Shown: in pieces, positions 1 through 12,380 of the stretch
Layout: each line of letters opens with the position of its first letter
How positions within the stretch are numbered: position 1 is the first letter of the stretch
DNA from: Hyaloperonospora brassicae
Taxonomy: Eukaryota > Oomycota > Peronosporomycetes > Peronosporales > Peronosporaceae
Assembly (NCBI GenBank): GCA_947650285.1
Contig: CANTFL010000363.1
Span: forward strand, 399,883-463,882
Reading direction: 5' to 3'
Length of the DNA stretch: 64,000 bases
The notes under the pieces: model-generated
What the model was told of the DNA's origin: nothing
Database searches by the model: none
Seen by the model: the letters and a program-made list of their open reading frames with translations, nothing else
Position numbers and translations under genes: made by a program

Positions 1-118
1 AACTTTCTGAAGGTTAAATGTTACTACTAAGCAGTTGCGTTTCGTAGTAACACCTCTCTCTGCGCATGGGTACCTGATGTAGCAGGGCACTAGACCCACT
101 GTTGTTAGTGAGGGTCAG
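1..118 (+). repeat. Flank segment of the macro-repeat, first copy
   Basis: This sequence recurs at 2618-2735 and inverted at 11064-11181, each time directly outside a family G LTR. It holds a hairpin at 19-52 with 9-bp arms (TGTTACTAC and GTAGTAACA). I see no coding potential. It looks like flanking genomic DNA carried along by a tandem and inverted duplication. Confidence 0.75.
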
Positions 119-1417
119 TGTGGTGATCACAATTTTCTTGTGATCCCGACTCTCCACTGGCGCCCGGACGACCGACTAACGGAGGGGGACCCCGAATTCG
201 TGCTATGTGTCTCCTTGCTCACCTTATGTAAACGTCGGTGGGGTGGGTTGCGCTCTTCTTGGTGGACTTGAGCTGAAGATGAACTTGACCGTCTTAGGGA
301 TATGGGTTGACCGGTGGAAATTCTTCCCCCGGTCAAACGTGGTTGTGAATCGAGTGAAAATTCTTCACTCGATCGCGTGTATACTTGGGCGCTCTCCCAG
401 AATCGCCTTTGCCAGGCGTGATGCTTGATACGCGAGCCTTCTGACCACTCGAGCCGCCTCGCATTCTTGAATCCGGACCGTAAGGTTCACTGCATTCAAT
501 CGCAGCTTGGGGGTGAGAACCGATTTCCCGCCTGGCCACACAATCCAAAGGCGAATTTTTTATAGGCGCAGGTCACTCTCACTTCAACGGGAGGCCAAAG
601 GTCCTGCCCGGGAGAATCGACGCGTGTCTTTCGTTGCAAATTCAGTTCTCTTTAATGTTAACTAACCAAATCCAAACCCTATAACTTTGTATATCTGTTC
701 GCTCGATCACTGTTGCGTATCGCCTGTCTATGTCATTTACCTTGTGCATCATGTGGTCCACAGCAGATACTCCATATCGGATCGCTAGGTGGTATGTCGC
801 TCGGACAGTGGATTGCTCGGGGTGGGCTGCTTGGGTAGTGGATCACGGTATGTGTATCACACCACTTATGTATCCACACCAATTATGTTTCCACACCTAT
901 TATGTCTCCACACCAATTATGTTTCCACACAATCATGTGTCCACACAAGCAAGCGTTACCTACTTAGAGTGGATCGTGATCGATCTCTCGAGTCTTTGAT
1001 TGGGCATCCACCGTCGAATCGCCGTCACTTCTGAGACCTCGCATGTTTGGTGATCTTGACGATCCACTCCTCCAGCTTGCTTCCATATTCACCTATATCA
1101 TATTGTCGTTAGCGATCCAGTACTCCAGTTGATGTTCACTTCTCGAGTGATAGGGTCCTTGTAACTTGGTGATCCAAGCCCTTGATCGCGAATCGTGATT
1201 GGTCAGCCGTCGATCCTTGACTATACTCCTTCTTGACCATAAGGTGAACCAATCCTCAAAATTTTCACAGTCGTTTTCTGTCATTCAGTCTTGTGATCCC
1301 ATCATTCGTGCCAACGGGCCTATCTCCGAGCGCACTCCACCAATCAAATCGATCTCGAACTTAATGCGGTAGGCGCGATCCACACTTTCCAACATTATTC
1401 TTCTGCGCGTCTCCACA
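119..1417 (+). repeat. Family G LTR, full length, probably solo
   Basis: The block starts TGTGGTGATC and ends CTCCACA, so the ends are inverted TG...CA termini as expected of an LTR. The same ends bound blocks at 2736, 8474, 9764, 12381, 26463 and 32578. About 40 bp inside the start is a TCTCCAcTGGCGCC motif that resembles a primer-binding site but lies inside every copy. It contains an internal hairpin (ATCGAGTGAA with TTCACTCGAT) and a 17-bp minisatellite. The short ORFs inside recur only because the repeat recurs. No internal retroelement sequence adjoins it, so I call it solo. The flanking 5-mers do not match, so no target-site duplication is visible. Confidence 0.75.
858..957 (+). repeat. 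17-bp minisatellite inside the G LTR
   Basis: About five to six imperfect copies of a 17-bp unit (CACACCAATTATGTTTC and variants). The same array is in the inverted LTR copies near 10224-10323 and 12841-12940 and is missing from the LTR at 2736-3709. Confidence 0.85.
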
Positions 1418-1444
1418 TGGCCATCAGTTCGGGGGGGGGGGTGA
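1418..1444 (+). other. Polypurine tract of a family T element
   Basis: A run of ten or more G followed by TGA immediately precedes the TGTAAC start of the LTR, as in the young T element (about 42981-42991). This is the plus-strand primer position in Ty3/Gypsy elements. It is preceded by ATCAG, which matches the T1 sequence just before its own tract. Confidence 0.8.
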
Positions 1445-1886
1445 TGTAACGGGATAGTCCGTTATATGACGTTGTCATTAAGAATAAATGACAATGTAGA
1501 ATGTTACATTGAATATTCATCTAACAATATGAGTAAGCATAGTGATATTGTTGGGATGACCGAAGGGTCAACTTACTGGTTGATATCGAGATAATAGTAA
1601 ATCACCAATCGCTGCTAGACGCGCAAAATTAGTGGTGAGCAGACGCCATCATACGCTTAGACAAATTAATATAGTCAAGTCAGGACGAACAAGAGAAACA
1701 AGAGATATGGGACTTAATTTTATTAAATACCAGTTTTACTTTTACCGCGACTATACTCTTCACCTTAGTCGTAACTTCCCTCTGTGTAAGTATTTACACC
1801 TAGCTGGGGACTGACTTTCGCTGATGTCAGTGAAAGGTTAACTCTGTACCGGTAATTCAGTAGGTAGTCGTCGGTACCCCGTTACA
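1445..1886 (+). repeat. Family T LTR (442 bp)
   Basis: Runs from TGTAACGGG to CCCGTTACA. A polypurine tract lies upstream, so this is the 3' LTR of an element whose interior is missing here. The inverted copy at 11913-12354 is nearly identical, with about eight substitutions by my reading, mostly transitions. A perfect 8-bp hairpin (TTGTCATT with AATGACAA, 1472-1494) lies 28 bp from the start, where the young LTR has a different 10-bp stem. Confidence 0.9.
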
Positions 1887-2735
1887 GTACACCCATATTT
1901 TTCTACCATTCAATTGATTTTTCGACTAGATGGATGCCGTTTCATAATGTGGTATATTGTCATTGGTAGAAACACCGATATGTTTAACAGTTGCGATTAC
2001 TTAAATAATAGGTGGGCTATCATACAACTAATTGCATTGCCACGGCGAAATATACAATCGTGCATATCAGAATACAAAATTTAAGCCTAAATAATGTCAA
2101 TTAAAGACTCGCTCTGTTTAAGGGTGAGTTAATTTAATTTTCGACAAACTCAGTTCATCGTCGTGGCATCGAGAGGAACAAGCGACACAAATATGGCATT
2201 CGAATCGCATCCGTTTAACACAATTCGTGCGCGTTTGTACTTTAAATGCAATCAGAGCTGACTATAATGTACAAACGTGATCGAAATACGTTTCATTTGT
2301 AAATAGTCGCCTGCTAACGATAGACCTTGAATTTTGATGGGGGTTGATACCAGGTGGATTTCATGACTTGTCAAGTGCGCGCGAATCCTCTTGTATAGAG
2401 CATATCTGGTTGCGACGTGAACATGTATGCCCTGCGTTGTCCTGAAAAAAGATAAATTTTATCAAATGATTTCAATGTGCAAACAGGAAAACTACTTCTT
2501 TATATAACCATTATATAGCATATTAATTGCTGCATGGCGCGCGCAATAAGTGCTGAGATTACGTACCCTTAAATATAGGAAAGTTTAAACTAATTGATGA
2601 GACAATCGATGACTGTAAACTTTCTGAAGGTTAAATGTTACTACTAAGCAGTTGCGTTTCGTAGTAACACCTCTCTCTGCGCATGGGTACCTGATGTAGC
2701 AGGGCACTAGACCCACTGTTGTTAGTGAGGGTCAG
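1887..2735 (+). repeat. Duplicated flank (segment X plus 118-bp flank)
   Basis: The stretch 1887-2617 appears inverted at 11182-11912 with no difference that I could find, then continues into the same 118-bp flank as positions 1-118. It has no ORF of note and no recognised domain. It probably represents the genomic sequence into which the T element inserted. Confidence 0.75.
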
Positions 2736-3709
2736 TGTGGTGATCACAATTTTCTTGTGATCCCGACTCTCCACTGGCGCCCGGACGACCGACTAACGGA
2801 GGGGGACCCCGAATTCGTGCTATGTGTCTCCTTGCTCACCTTATGTTAACGTCGGTGGGGTGGGTTGCGCTCTTCTTGGTGGACTTGAGCTGAAGATGAA
2901 CTTGACCGTCTTAGGGATATGGGTTGACCGGTGGAAATTCTTCCCCCGGTCAAACGTGGTTGTGAATCGAGTGAAAATTCTTCACTCGATCGCGTGTATA
3001 CTTGGGCGCTCTCCCAGAATCGCCTTTGCCAGGCGTGATGCTTGATACGCGAGCCTTCTGACCACTCGAGCCGCCTCGCATTCTTGAATCCGGACCGTAA
3101 GGTTCACTGCATTCAATCGCAGCTTGGGGGTGAGAACCGATTTCCCGCCTGGCCACACAATCCAAAGGCGAATTTTTTATAGGCGCAGGTCACTCTCACT
3201 TCAACGGGAGGCCAAAGGTCCTGCCCGGGAGAAGTCGACGCGTGTCTTTCGTTGCAAATTCAGTTCTCTTTAATGTTAACTAACCAAATCCAAACCCTAT
3301 AACTTTGTATATCTGTTCGCTCGATCACTGTTGCGTATATCCTGTCTATGTCATTTACCTTGTGCATCATGTGGTCCGCAGCAGATAGTCCATGGTGGAT
3401 CGCAGAGTACCGGATCGCTGAGTACCGAATCGCATTGTACCGGGTCGAAGAGTACCTTGGTGATTTAAAACTTCGATCGCAGATCGCCATCGGTCGATCT
3501 TCGATCCTTGAATATACTCCTTCTTGACCGTTATTTGGGTCACTGTGCACAAAATCCAACAGTCGTTTTCTGTCACTCAGTCGTGTGACACCATATTTCA
3601 TGCTAACGGGCCCATCTCCGTACGCGCTCCTCCAATCAAATTGATTTTCGCACTTAAGGCGGATCGCGCGGTCCACACTTTTATCATTCTTCCTTCGCGC
3701 TACTCCACA
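2736..3709 (+). repeat. Family G LTR, variant 3' half
   Basis: Matches 119-765 closely, then diverges near position 3390 into a different GATC-rich tail that still ends CTCCACA. It lacks the 17-bp minisatellite and is 325 bp shorter than the first copy. The switch suggests recombination between LTR subfamilies. The sequence after 3709 is unrelated to what follows the first copy. Confidence 0.7.
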
Positions 3710-4950
3710 TCAGCTACGTACATAGGGCAGTACGTAGTCACCAGTGCCTCGTTACAATATATATGTCGCATTGGTATGAACAGTTACGTGATATACGTGA
3801 TAGTCACAGACCATGCCTCATGTTTGTGTCTACAGCACATTTAAACCAAGATGACATAGCGTGCGCGAGAATGAAGACATATGGGCTGCTGTTTTTCATC
3901 ACGCAAGGAAGACTCACATTCCGTAGTATATGCTAATTAACGATATAAAAAGAAATCTGGACTCAAAATTTCGTAGGTTGAGTGGAGGAGTCGATAATTC
4001 GTATGAAAAGTGTTCGGTGAGGAACGGATGGCCTTACCTGAGCAAATAAAAGAAATAGGACTCGGAAGACATCTAAGATATCGTATCCAAAATCAAGTGA
4101 TAGTACCTGCATTGTAATCTCTTTTGTCTGTTCGAGCTTTGGATGTAGGTAGCTACCACATAGTTATACTTTTGTGTTTAATATCGTTTAAGTCGTATGA
4201 AGTCAAAGATTTAGTTTTTGAACGACTATTTAATTATGTAGGTACGATACAGGTAGATAAAGTAACCACCGATATATTTGCAGGTATGGTGTGTACTATC
4301 TATAACCTGTAACATTTTACGATTTTCTTTCACTCAGCTACTCCTCACCCCATGCTTATTAAAACACAAATATAAGACTATAGATGGCTTGAGCACGCTA
4401 TTATCTTTATCTTTCAAGTCTCGAATTTTAACTTAACCATTTTTTCGAAGGTATAGGACCCCAAAACTTTACGAACTTCGTTTAAATGGCTCGCGGCGAG
4501 TCACATTGGCCGCTCAAAAATCACGACGTATTTTTTTGCTTTTTTTAGTATTATTTGAATTATATCAACCACAAATTTAATTGGCAGTAGCTATAACGTT
4601 CACATTAAAAAAATATAGGGATGACCTTACATTGCGACCGATAATTCCTCGCGGCGTATTCGGCGGCCTACCTAGTCAGGTTCCTGCGAATCACTTCCAT
4701 GTGCCGAAAGCACGTTAAATCATGGCGGCGGGTGGTAGTGAGAGGGACGGATGCCGAAGTATCGGGATAATCTGCTCGAGGCCTTTGTTAGTGTAGGCGC
4801 AGTTATACAAAGCATTGCGTTTTGACTTCTCTCAAGATCAAATCGCTATAGTTCAGTTCGCAATGGAACATTGGGCAAAATATGATGCGATAACCGGCAG
4901 CGTTGACAGTGCTTGCCAAAATTATTTAAGCTTTAAAACTCAAGTTGATT
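3710..4950. other. No gene seen
   Basis: AT-rich sequence with only short, unrelated ORFs. I see no repeat shared with the rest of the window. Confidence 0.5.
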
Positions 4951-5118
4951 ATGGATGACATTGCTGGCGCAGCAGCGGCCGGTATTAGCGCAATTGTGGC
5001 GGCAATACAAGAAATAGATCCCTCGACCATAGCTTTTCTTTATGAGCAGATTCAATTCCTTTGCTTTCCCAGAGAGAGGAGAGTCAGAAGGAACAGCATG
5101 TATTGGGTTGTTCCATAA
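4951..5118 (+). pseudogene. Possible PIF/Harbinger-type transposase N-terminus
   Basis: A 55-codon ORF starts at an ATG, begins MDDIAGAAAAG and contains FLCFPRERRVRRNS followed by MYWV. An Ala-rich start, a 'QIQFLCFPRERR' segment and an 'R-R-x-S-x-Y-W' motif are, as I remember them, typical of the N-terminus of oomycete DDE_Tnp_4 (Harbinger-like) nucleases just ahead of the catalytic domain. The frame stops right after MYWVVP and no catalytic domain follows, so this is at most a fragment. The next recognisable sequence, from 5126, is a different transposase on the other strand. It could also be unrelated coding sequence. Confidence 0.4.
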
Positions 5119-5125
5119 AAAACAT

Positions 5126-6770
5126 TCAATCCCTCATTGCTGGTTGATTCCATCCAGGTACAAGATTTATGCGTGATGCAAATTCAGCATCAGCCGCATA
5201 TTCTGCATGTCTAGTCTCATTGTCAAAGGCAAAATGAGCCTTGACACCACGAAACTGCGCGTTGAAGATGGGAATGGCGACGTCTCGAACCTGGTTATGG
5301 AGGTGCTCAGCATTAAACCAACCATAATTATTTTTCGGAATGCATAACAATGCAAGCCTCCTTCACAGCGTTAAGTTGCTCATCTTGCTTGTCTTCGCTC
5401 AACACGAGGTAGCCATCTACAATAAAAATTGCGATGTCAGTGCGAAGACTCATATATCATACGAGTATAAAAGCAATTCTTCACAAAATCAACCAACGTC
5501 AGTGAGAAAGTCGTTAGCATGTATAAATTGTCATACACCCTATTTGCGCAGCGGCTGTCTTCATTAAGGAGCCACAACTTTGTCTTCCGTCGTGCGTAGC
5601 AACCGTACTTTCATCGTGCGTGACGAGGATTGCCGCTTTACCCTCTAGCCACACCGCAACATAAATTTTAGGACTTTAAACATAGGTATCATGGTCTTAT
5701 ATTGTATCATTCGCTGCAAATCTATTTGCCGATATGCGACCACGTCCGCGCGTTTGTATCCATCAACGGACGTGTCCTGACTCACTTCAGAATATATCAA
5801 GCCGAGGGCCTTCAGCCAACGCGTAGCCGTATTGACACGAATAGATCTATCCGAATCCATTTTCGAAAGGTTTTTTTATTGACATGTTTAGCAGAATCGA
5901 TTTATTCAACGTGATATTCGTTAATGCGAAGGTAGCGCTGCACTCATCAGTGGCATCTTCTTCGAACAAGCGAACGGTTTTGACGTGCCTTTTGCTTGCT
6001 TTTAAGGATTTTACCAGTTTCGAGGTAACTCCGTGCCCAAGCACGAAGCATCGCGGCAACCAAAGACCTTTGCCGTTTGATGTTGCAATTGAGGTCGACT
6101 CTACAATTCTCCTATTATTTGGAAGCCATGATTAAATGCGGAGAGCAAACAATGCAGAAAAGACAGCGTTGTACCATACTTCATAGCCACTGAGCACGAA
6201 TCTAAGTATCCGGCAGCTGAAGAAAGGCGCACGCGCATGATTTTTTCCTGTGGTGCCTTTGCCTTGCTGAGTTTTTCAAGTACCGCAGCATGCTTGCTAG
6301 TAGACTACAGAATCTTTTCCTAGTCTATTGGACATTCGCTTTCGTCGCCAATATTTGCAGGTTGCTACTTAGTCTGTACAGGGGACTTCGCCGGCACAAC
6401 AAAAACGAACGTTTCGAGCAATCTAGAACTAACTGCAGATTTTCTAGGGTTCTGCACGCTTGCGGCGTTGGGTTTTGAGCATTAATAATATACCAAGTAG
6501 GACGAATACAGTGGGCCACCATAAACAACTCTTTAGTTTTTTAGGATACCCGCCGCTTCCTCAAGCGTGATATCCTTGAATTCAAGGATATGATCATCGG
6601 TCTCTCCACTTTCAAGTTCCACTTCCTGTTTAAGATTCCATTTAGGCCGCTTTTTGAATTTTTTAATCACACTTTCTACATCTTGAGCGCCGTTTCCATC
6701 GTTTCCGTCTTCCACTTCTTCACAGTTGGCTGTGGCCTCTGCTTGCCTAACCTTAACCCTCTTCTACTCT
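5126..6770 (-). pseudogene. Decayed DDE transposase relic
   Basis: Several minus-strand fragments are collinear with one transposase. An acidic and lysine-rich N-terminal piece (6533-6715) comes first. A middle piece (5645-5860) contains ATRWLKALGLIYSEVSQ and DVVAYRQIDLQRM, like the 'ISxxTARRWL..LGF.Y.EV..G.Y.DGHER.DVVAYR' block that precedes the catalytic region. A C-terminal piece (5126-5350) contains HLHNQVRDVAIPIFNAQF, then AHFAFDNETRHAEYAADA, ending NQPAMRD. The 'FAFDN' segment carries the second acidic catalytic residue of this family, which I know from fungal and oomycete genomes. Frameshifts and stops separate all pieces, so the gene is dead. I saw no terminal inverted repeats. Confidence 0.7.
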
Positions 6771-8473
6771 AAAGAGACCTTATAAGCTGCAAGTGCCGTT
6801 GCCGTTCGTCGGGGCGTGTCATGTTGGTGATTGTTGATTGATAAAAACTGTATTAGTGTCGGATAAAGTTCAAAATATTAATTTTGGTGATGGCTGCTAT
6901 ATTTGGCAAAATGCAGCGTTAACATATATAGTTCTTTTATTCACTATCTCCTATTACAACTTAATGCCTACCGGATTATATCTGTCCAAAAGATATCAAT
7001 GGCCTTGTCGTGCATTACTGCTCGTCTAATCGAACATTTTTAATTTTGGTAGTGTGTTACGAAAAACACTTAAGCGTACTTAACATGTAGACGTTTCTTT
7101 CTGGCAGGACAATGCTAATGAACCTCGACACACCAGAACCAGAAGGTTTTAATTTTTATTACAATATCAATTTGGTGACCTCTTGCATGGTGCTGCCACA
7201 CCAAACCACTTGAAGTACAAGCTCTTTCAAAGAGCCTAGTGCTGAAAGGTTTATATCACAACAAAAATGACAGATTCGTTGTGTGCAATGCGACGAAAAA
7301 TTTAAATAGCGCTTTTGGTAGCGGAAAATACAAAAAAATTGTTTTTCAAATTGAGCCGCCGTCAAAAAAACAGTTACAGGTTATAGGTGATGCATACGAT
7401 AGTTACCGAAATCGATTCGCTTATTTCGAATGTGCAAAACTAAGTGTAAAATATTTGCTGTTTTTGCTTTTATGCAAAACAATATCTACCATGACTTGGC
7501 TGAGCGAGGGAACAAGCTCAACTCGGCAAAGCAGCGCCTGCAATCTTCTGTTTACGCACGTTATAAAAGTGAGAAATTTTGTACGAATGACCGAATCAAC
7601 ATATTACAAGACACAACTGCAAGATGTGATTGATATGTGGAGCAAGATTTCATGTCGTCATCGAACTTAGCATTTGTTACACCATGCGCTGTCTACTACT
7701 TAAAAGTGAATATGAAGATTGAAGATATGAAAGACTCGTGGTGAACATACGTTCTACACGGCACCACTAAAATGATTCTTTAAAGTATCCACAGCCATTA
7801 ACACATTGAGATGAACAACTGATGAGTGGTGGCATTGAAGATTGACTGGTATTGTAAATATTAGATAATATTTTATATTATATATAATGCGACGTTAAGC
7901 GATCTCTTTCACCCATATCGTAATGACCTTACATATGCAATGTACATCTAAACGATTTTACACAACTCTCTCGATTTAGGAACGCAGCAACTCTTGTACT
8001 TTTAGGACTCCCACTCCCCGAATCAAGTAAATAAATGAAATTGAGGTTTCGCATTACTTTGTTTATCTTTTCAATGCTTTTTTTCATCCATAAGAACTAT
8101 TTGATCAATCTCTATCAATTTTATCGATGGTTTATAATGTACATACCATCCAACCAGATACATTTTGCCATATTTGGACTTTGATATTAGATTAACAGTT
8201 TCAGGTCGATCATTTAGCAGATTTTACCATCCATATCATTTTTTAAGCGGTATTGTTGACAATTCCGAGTCTTTTTTAAGTTTTATACGCCCTGCCAGTA
8301 GCGGAGCTATACAGATTCTTTACTCAGAGGAGAAATATAAAATCTCTACAAGAAACTTAGGTAAAAAAATCTCGACCCAGAGACTCAACAAGATCGAGGA
8401 GCTTACGATCATTGTTCCAAGGAACCAACGATTCAAAACTTTACAGCTCAGTGTGCTCAAGAGTATCTATTTT
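6771..8473. other. AT-rich interval with unidentified ORFs
   Basis: ORFs at 7239-7670 (143 aa, plus) and 8165-8608 (147 aa, plus; its end runs into the G LTR) are the longest. The first has a lysine-rich start and a hydrophobic middle, with a second overlapping frame of similar composition, as in a decayed coding region. Neither matches a family I recognise. I would not call either a gene without transcript evidence. Confidence 0.4.
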
Positions 8474-9763
8474 TGTGGTGGAGTGGTGATCGATCTTATG
8501 AGGATTCGATACCAAGTCTCCAATGGCGCCAGAACGACCGACAAACGGAGGGGGTACTCCGATTACGTGTTCTTAATAGCCTTCTTCACCTTGTTTTCCC
8601 GTCGGTGAGGAGGGATGCACTCTTCCAGGTGAACCCGTGTCAATGGGAAATATGACCGTGGTTTCGATGGGTTTGAAATTCGATCTTGGTGCGGAAGTCT
8701 TCACACCACGTTCAGGGTTGAAGTGATTTCGTGGACTTTGTCATCGGATCACTTGTATACTTGAAGGGTGCTCGATATGAGTCACCTTGATCTGTAACAG
8801 ATCGCATTGTCCAAATATAGACGTTTATTTGCGAGCCTTCTAACTACTTAAGCCGTCTCGCGATCTTAAGTCCTCATCCACAGTAATGTACCTGCGTTCA
8901 GTCGCAGTTGGGGTTTTATTTGAGAGTCCTTGACCCCTGTCCAAACAATCCAGGGATACCACTTGATGCAAGCATGTAACTTCTCTTGACGTCGGGTGAC
9001 CAGTGATCCATCCAAAGTAGAGGTCCACAAGTATACTTTGAAGCAAATTGCACTCTTTAATACTCTGTTACTTACCCGTTTGTTCTATCATCTAAAATTA
9101 CCATTGGCCAAATTATCCAGTAATCACTTAATCTTGTAGAAGGCGCGGTACTCTTGTCTTCGTCATCGGAGGTCAATATACGTTCCTGCCCGGATTTTTG
9201 CCGCTACCCTTGCCGAGACTGGTCCATACAAATTTGTTGAATACGTCACCGAGCGCATACATACAATTGAGAGTCCATTCTTGGCCAGACGATCCAGGGA
9301 CTGATATAGCTCGGACGCGTGGCAAACATGAAACATCTGGAGGACAATATGCATTTCAGTCCGGGAATGTGCCACGAATCGCGAGACGAAACGTCTATTC
9401 ATCGGGACGCTTTGTTTTCAGAGACGCGTGGCATACTCCAATGCCGAGAGGCCAATGTGAGTTCCTGTCGGGGGAGGTAGACACACGTCCTGCGTAGAAA
9501 AAAATAAAAAACTATGTTTAATGTTAACCACTCGAATACAATAATTATTACATATCCTCATACCACAGGCATCGGAGGCCACGTGTCGCTATCTCCATAA
9601 GATATCAGTCTTGAGCTTGCGTGGCACACACTTGATATGTTTTTCCGATCGCATTCGCCTTTCCAATTGCATATCATATCGTGCCATCCACACTATCTTT
9701 ACCGCGACCACGTACCTGATCGTTGATCCTCATCGCTGTTGCATCCTTGATCGCGATCGCATA
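8474..9763 (+). repeat. Family G LTR, diverged, 3' end cut
   Basis: Starts TGTGGTGGAGTGG, the best-preserved family start in the window, and shares the TCTCCA-TGGCGCC motif and the segments around 8590-8760 and 9570-9760 with the LTR at 32578. It stops abruptly at GATCGCGATCGCAT, where the oppositely oriented copy 9764-11063 begins, so the expected CTCCACA end is missing. The junction is one edge of the inverted duplication. Confidence 0.7.
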
Positions 9764-11063
9764 GGTGGAGAAGCGCAAAAGAATAATGTTGGAAAGTGTG
9801 GATCGCGCCTACCGCATTAAGTTCGAGATCGATTTGATTGGTGGAGTGCGCTCGGATATTGGCCCGTTGGCACGAATGGTGGGATCACAAGACTGAATGA
9901 CAGAAAACTACTGTGAAAATTTTGAGGATTGGTTCACCTAACGGTCAAGAAGGAGTATAGTCAAGTATCGACGGCTGACCAATCACGATTCGCGATCAAG
10001 GGCTTGGATCACCAAGTTACAAGGACCCTATCACTCGAGAAGTGAACATCAACTGGAGTACTGGATCGCTAACGACAATATGATATAGGTGAATATGGAA
10101 GCAAGCTGGAGGAGTGGATCGTCAAGATCATCAAACATGCGAGGTCTCAGAAGTGACGGCGATTCGACGGTGGATGCCCAATCAAAGACTCGAGAGATCG
10201 ATCACGATCCACTCTAAGTAGGTAACGCTTGCTTGTGTGGACACATGATTGTGTGGAAACATAATTGGTGTGGAGACATAATAGGTGTGGAAACATAATT
10301 GGTGTGGATACATAAGTGGTGTGATACACATACCGTGATCCACTACCCAAGCAGCCCACCCCGAGAAATCCACTGTCCGAGCGACATACCACCTAGCGAT
10401 CCGATATGGAGTATCTGCTGCGGACCACATGATGCACAAGGTAAATGACATAGACAGGCGATACACAACAGTGATATAAAGAACAGATAGTCATATACAT
10501 AGGTGTTGGAATCGGTTGGTTAACATTAAAGAGAACTGAATTTGCAACGAAAGACACGCGTCGACTTCTCCCGGGCAGGACCTTTGGCCTCCCGTTGAAG
10601 TGAGAGTGACCTGCGCCTATAAAAAATTCGCCTTTGGATTGTGTGGCCAGGCGGGAAATCGGTTCTCACCCCCAAGCTGCGATTGAATGCAGTGAACCTT
10701 ACGGTCCGGATTCAAGAATGCGAGGCGGCTCGAGTGGTCAGAAGGCTCGCGTATCAAGCATCACGCCTGGCAAAGGCGATTCTGGGAGAGCGCCCAAGTA
10801 TACACGCGATCGAGTGAAGAATTTTCACTCGATTCACAACCACGTTTGACTGGGGGAAGAATTTCCACCGGTCAACCCATATCCCTAAGACGGTCAAGTT
10901 CATCTTCAGCTCAAGTCCACCAAGAAGAGCGCAACCCGCCCCACCGACGTGTACATAAGGTGAGCAAGGAGACACATAGCACGAATTCGGGGTCCCCCTC
11001 CGTTAGTCGGTCGTCCGGGCGCCAGTGGAGAGTCGGGATCACAAGAAAATTGTGATCACCACA
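9764..11063 (-). repeat. Family G LTR, inverted copy
   Basis: Reverse complement of the LTR at 119-1417, same length to within a base or two and including the minisatellite. On its high-coordinate side it is flanked by the same 118-bp segment that precedes the LTRs at 119 and 2736. Confidence 0.8.
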
Positions 11064-11912
11064 CTGACCCTCACTAACAACAGTGGGTCTAGTGCCCTGC
11101 TACATCAGGTACCCATGCGCAGAGAGAGGTGTTACTACGAAACGCAACTGCTTAGTAGTAACATTTAACCTTCAGAAAGTTTACAGTCATCGATTGTCTC
11201 ATCAATTAGTTTAAACTTTCCTATATTTAAGGGTACGTAATCTCAGCACTTATTGCGCGCGCCATGCAGCAATTAATATGCTATATAATGGTTATATAAA
11301 GAAGTAGTTTTCCTGTTTGCACATTGAAATCATTTGATAAAATTTATCTTTTTTCAGGACAACGCAGGGCATACATGTTCACGTCGCAACCAGATATGCT
11401 CTATACAAGAGGATTCGCGCGCACTTGACAAGTCATGAAATCCACCTGGTATCAACCCCCATCAAAATTCAAGGTCTATCGTTAGCAGGCGACTATTTAC
11501 AAATGAAACGTATTTCGATCACGTTTGTACATTATAGTCAGCTCTGATTGCATTTAAAGTACAAACGCGCACGAATTGTGTTAAACGGATGCGATTCGAA
11601 TGCCATATTTGTGTCGCTTGTTCCTCTCGATGCCACGACGATGAACTGAGTTTGTCGAAAATTAAATTAACTCACCCTTAAACAGAGCGAGTCTTTAATT
11701 GACATTATTTAGGCTTAAATTTTGTATTCTGATATGCACGATTGTATATTTCGCCGTGGCAATGCAATTAGTTGTATGATAGCCCACCTATTATTTAAGT
11801 AATCGCAACTGTTAAACATATCGGTGTTTCTACCAATGACAATATACCACATTATGAAACGGCATCCATCTAGTCGAAAAATCAATTGAATGGTAGAAAA
11901 ATATGGGTGTAC
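11064..11912 (-). repeat. Inverted copy of segment X and its 118-bp flank
   Basis: Reverse complement of 1887-2735. Over the 730 bp of segment X I found no mismatch on reading both strands, which points to a recent duplication or conversion. Confidence 0.8.
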
Positions 11913-12354
11913 TGTAACGGGGCACCGACGACTACCTACTGAATTACCGGTACAGAGTTAACCTTTCACTGGCATCAGCGAAAGTCAGTCCTCAGCTAGG
12001 TGTAAATACTTACACAGAGGAAAGTTACGACTAAGGTGAAGAGTATAGCCGCGGTAAAAGTAAAACTGGTATTTAATAAAATTAAGTCCCATATCTCTTG
12101 TTTCTCTTGTTCGTCCTGACTTGATTATATTAATTTGTCTAAGCGTATGATGGCGTCTGCTCACCACTAATTTTGCGCGTCTAGCAGCGATTGGTGGTTT
12201 AATATTATCTCGATATCAACCAGTAAGTTGACCCTTCGGTCATCCCAACAATATCACTATGCTTACTCATATTGTTAGATGAATATTCAATGTAACATTC
12301 TACATTGTCATTTATTCTTAATGACAACGTCATATAACGGACTATCCCGTTACA
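11913..12354 (-). repeat. Family T LTR, 3' LTR of element T2
   Basis: Reverse complement of the LTR at 1445-1886. A polypurine tract (C-run on this strand, about 12357-12367) adjoins it on the interior side. Its sequence is quite different from the LTR at the other end of T2 (21367-21798), so the two ends belong to different LTR subfamilies. Confidence 0.85.
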
Positions 12355-12380
12355 TCACCCCCCCCCCGAACTGATGGCCA

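Noticed and set aside
119..185. LTR end plus primer-binding site at TCTCCAcTGGCGCC, which would make the LTR end near 154.
   Set aside because: All copies begin together only about 40-65 bp upstream (TGTGGTGGAG) and end together at CTCCACA about 1.2 kb downstream, so the motif lies inside the LTR.
333..548. A 71-aa ORF repeated at 333-548, 2950-3165, 10634-10849 and 13251-13466, and a 73-aa partner on the other strand.
   Set aside because: They recur because the G LTR recurs. They lie within LTRs, have no domain, and conservation is that of the DNA repeat.
858..957. Spaced short repeats that look superficially like a CRISPR array.
   Set aside because: The units are directly adjacent with no spacers and sit in a eukaryotic LTR.
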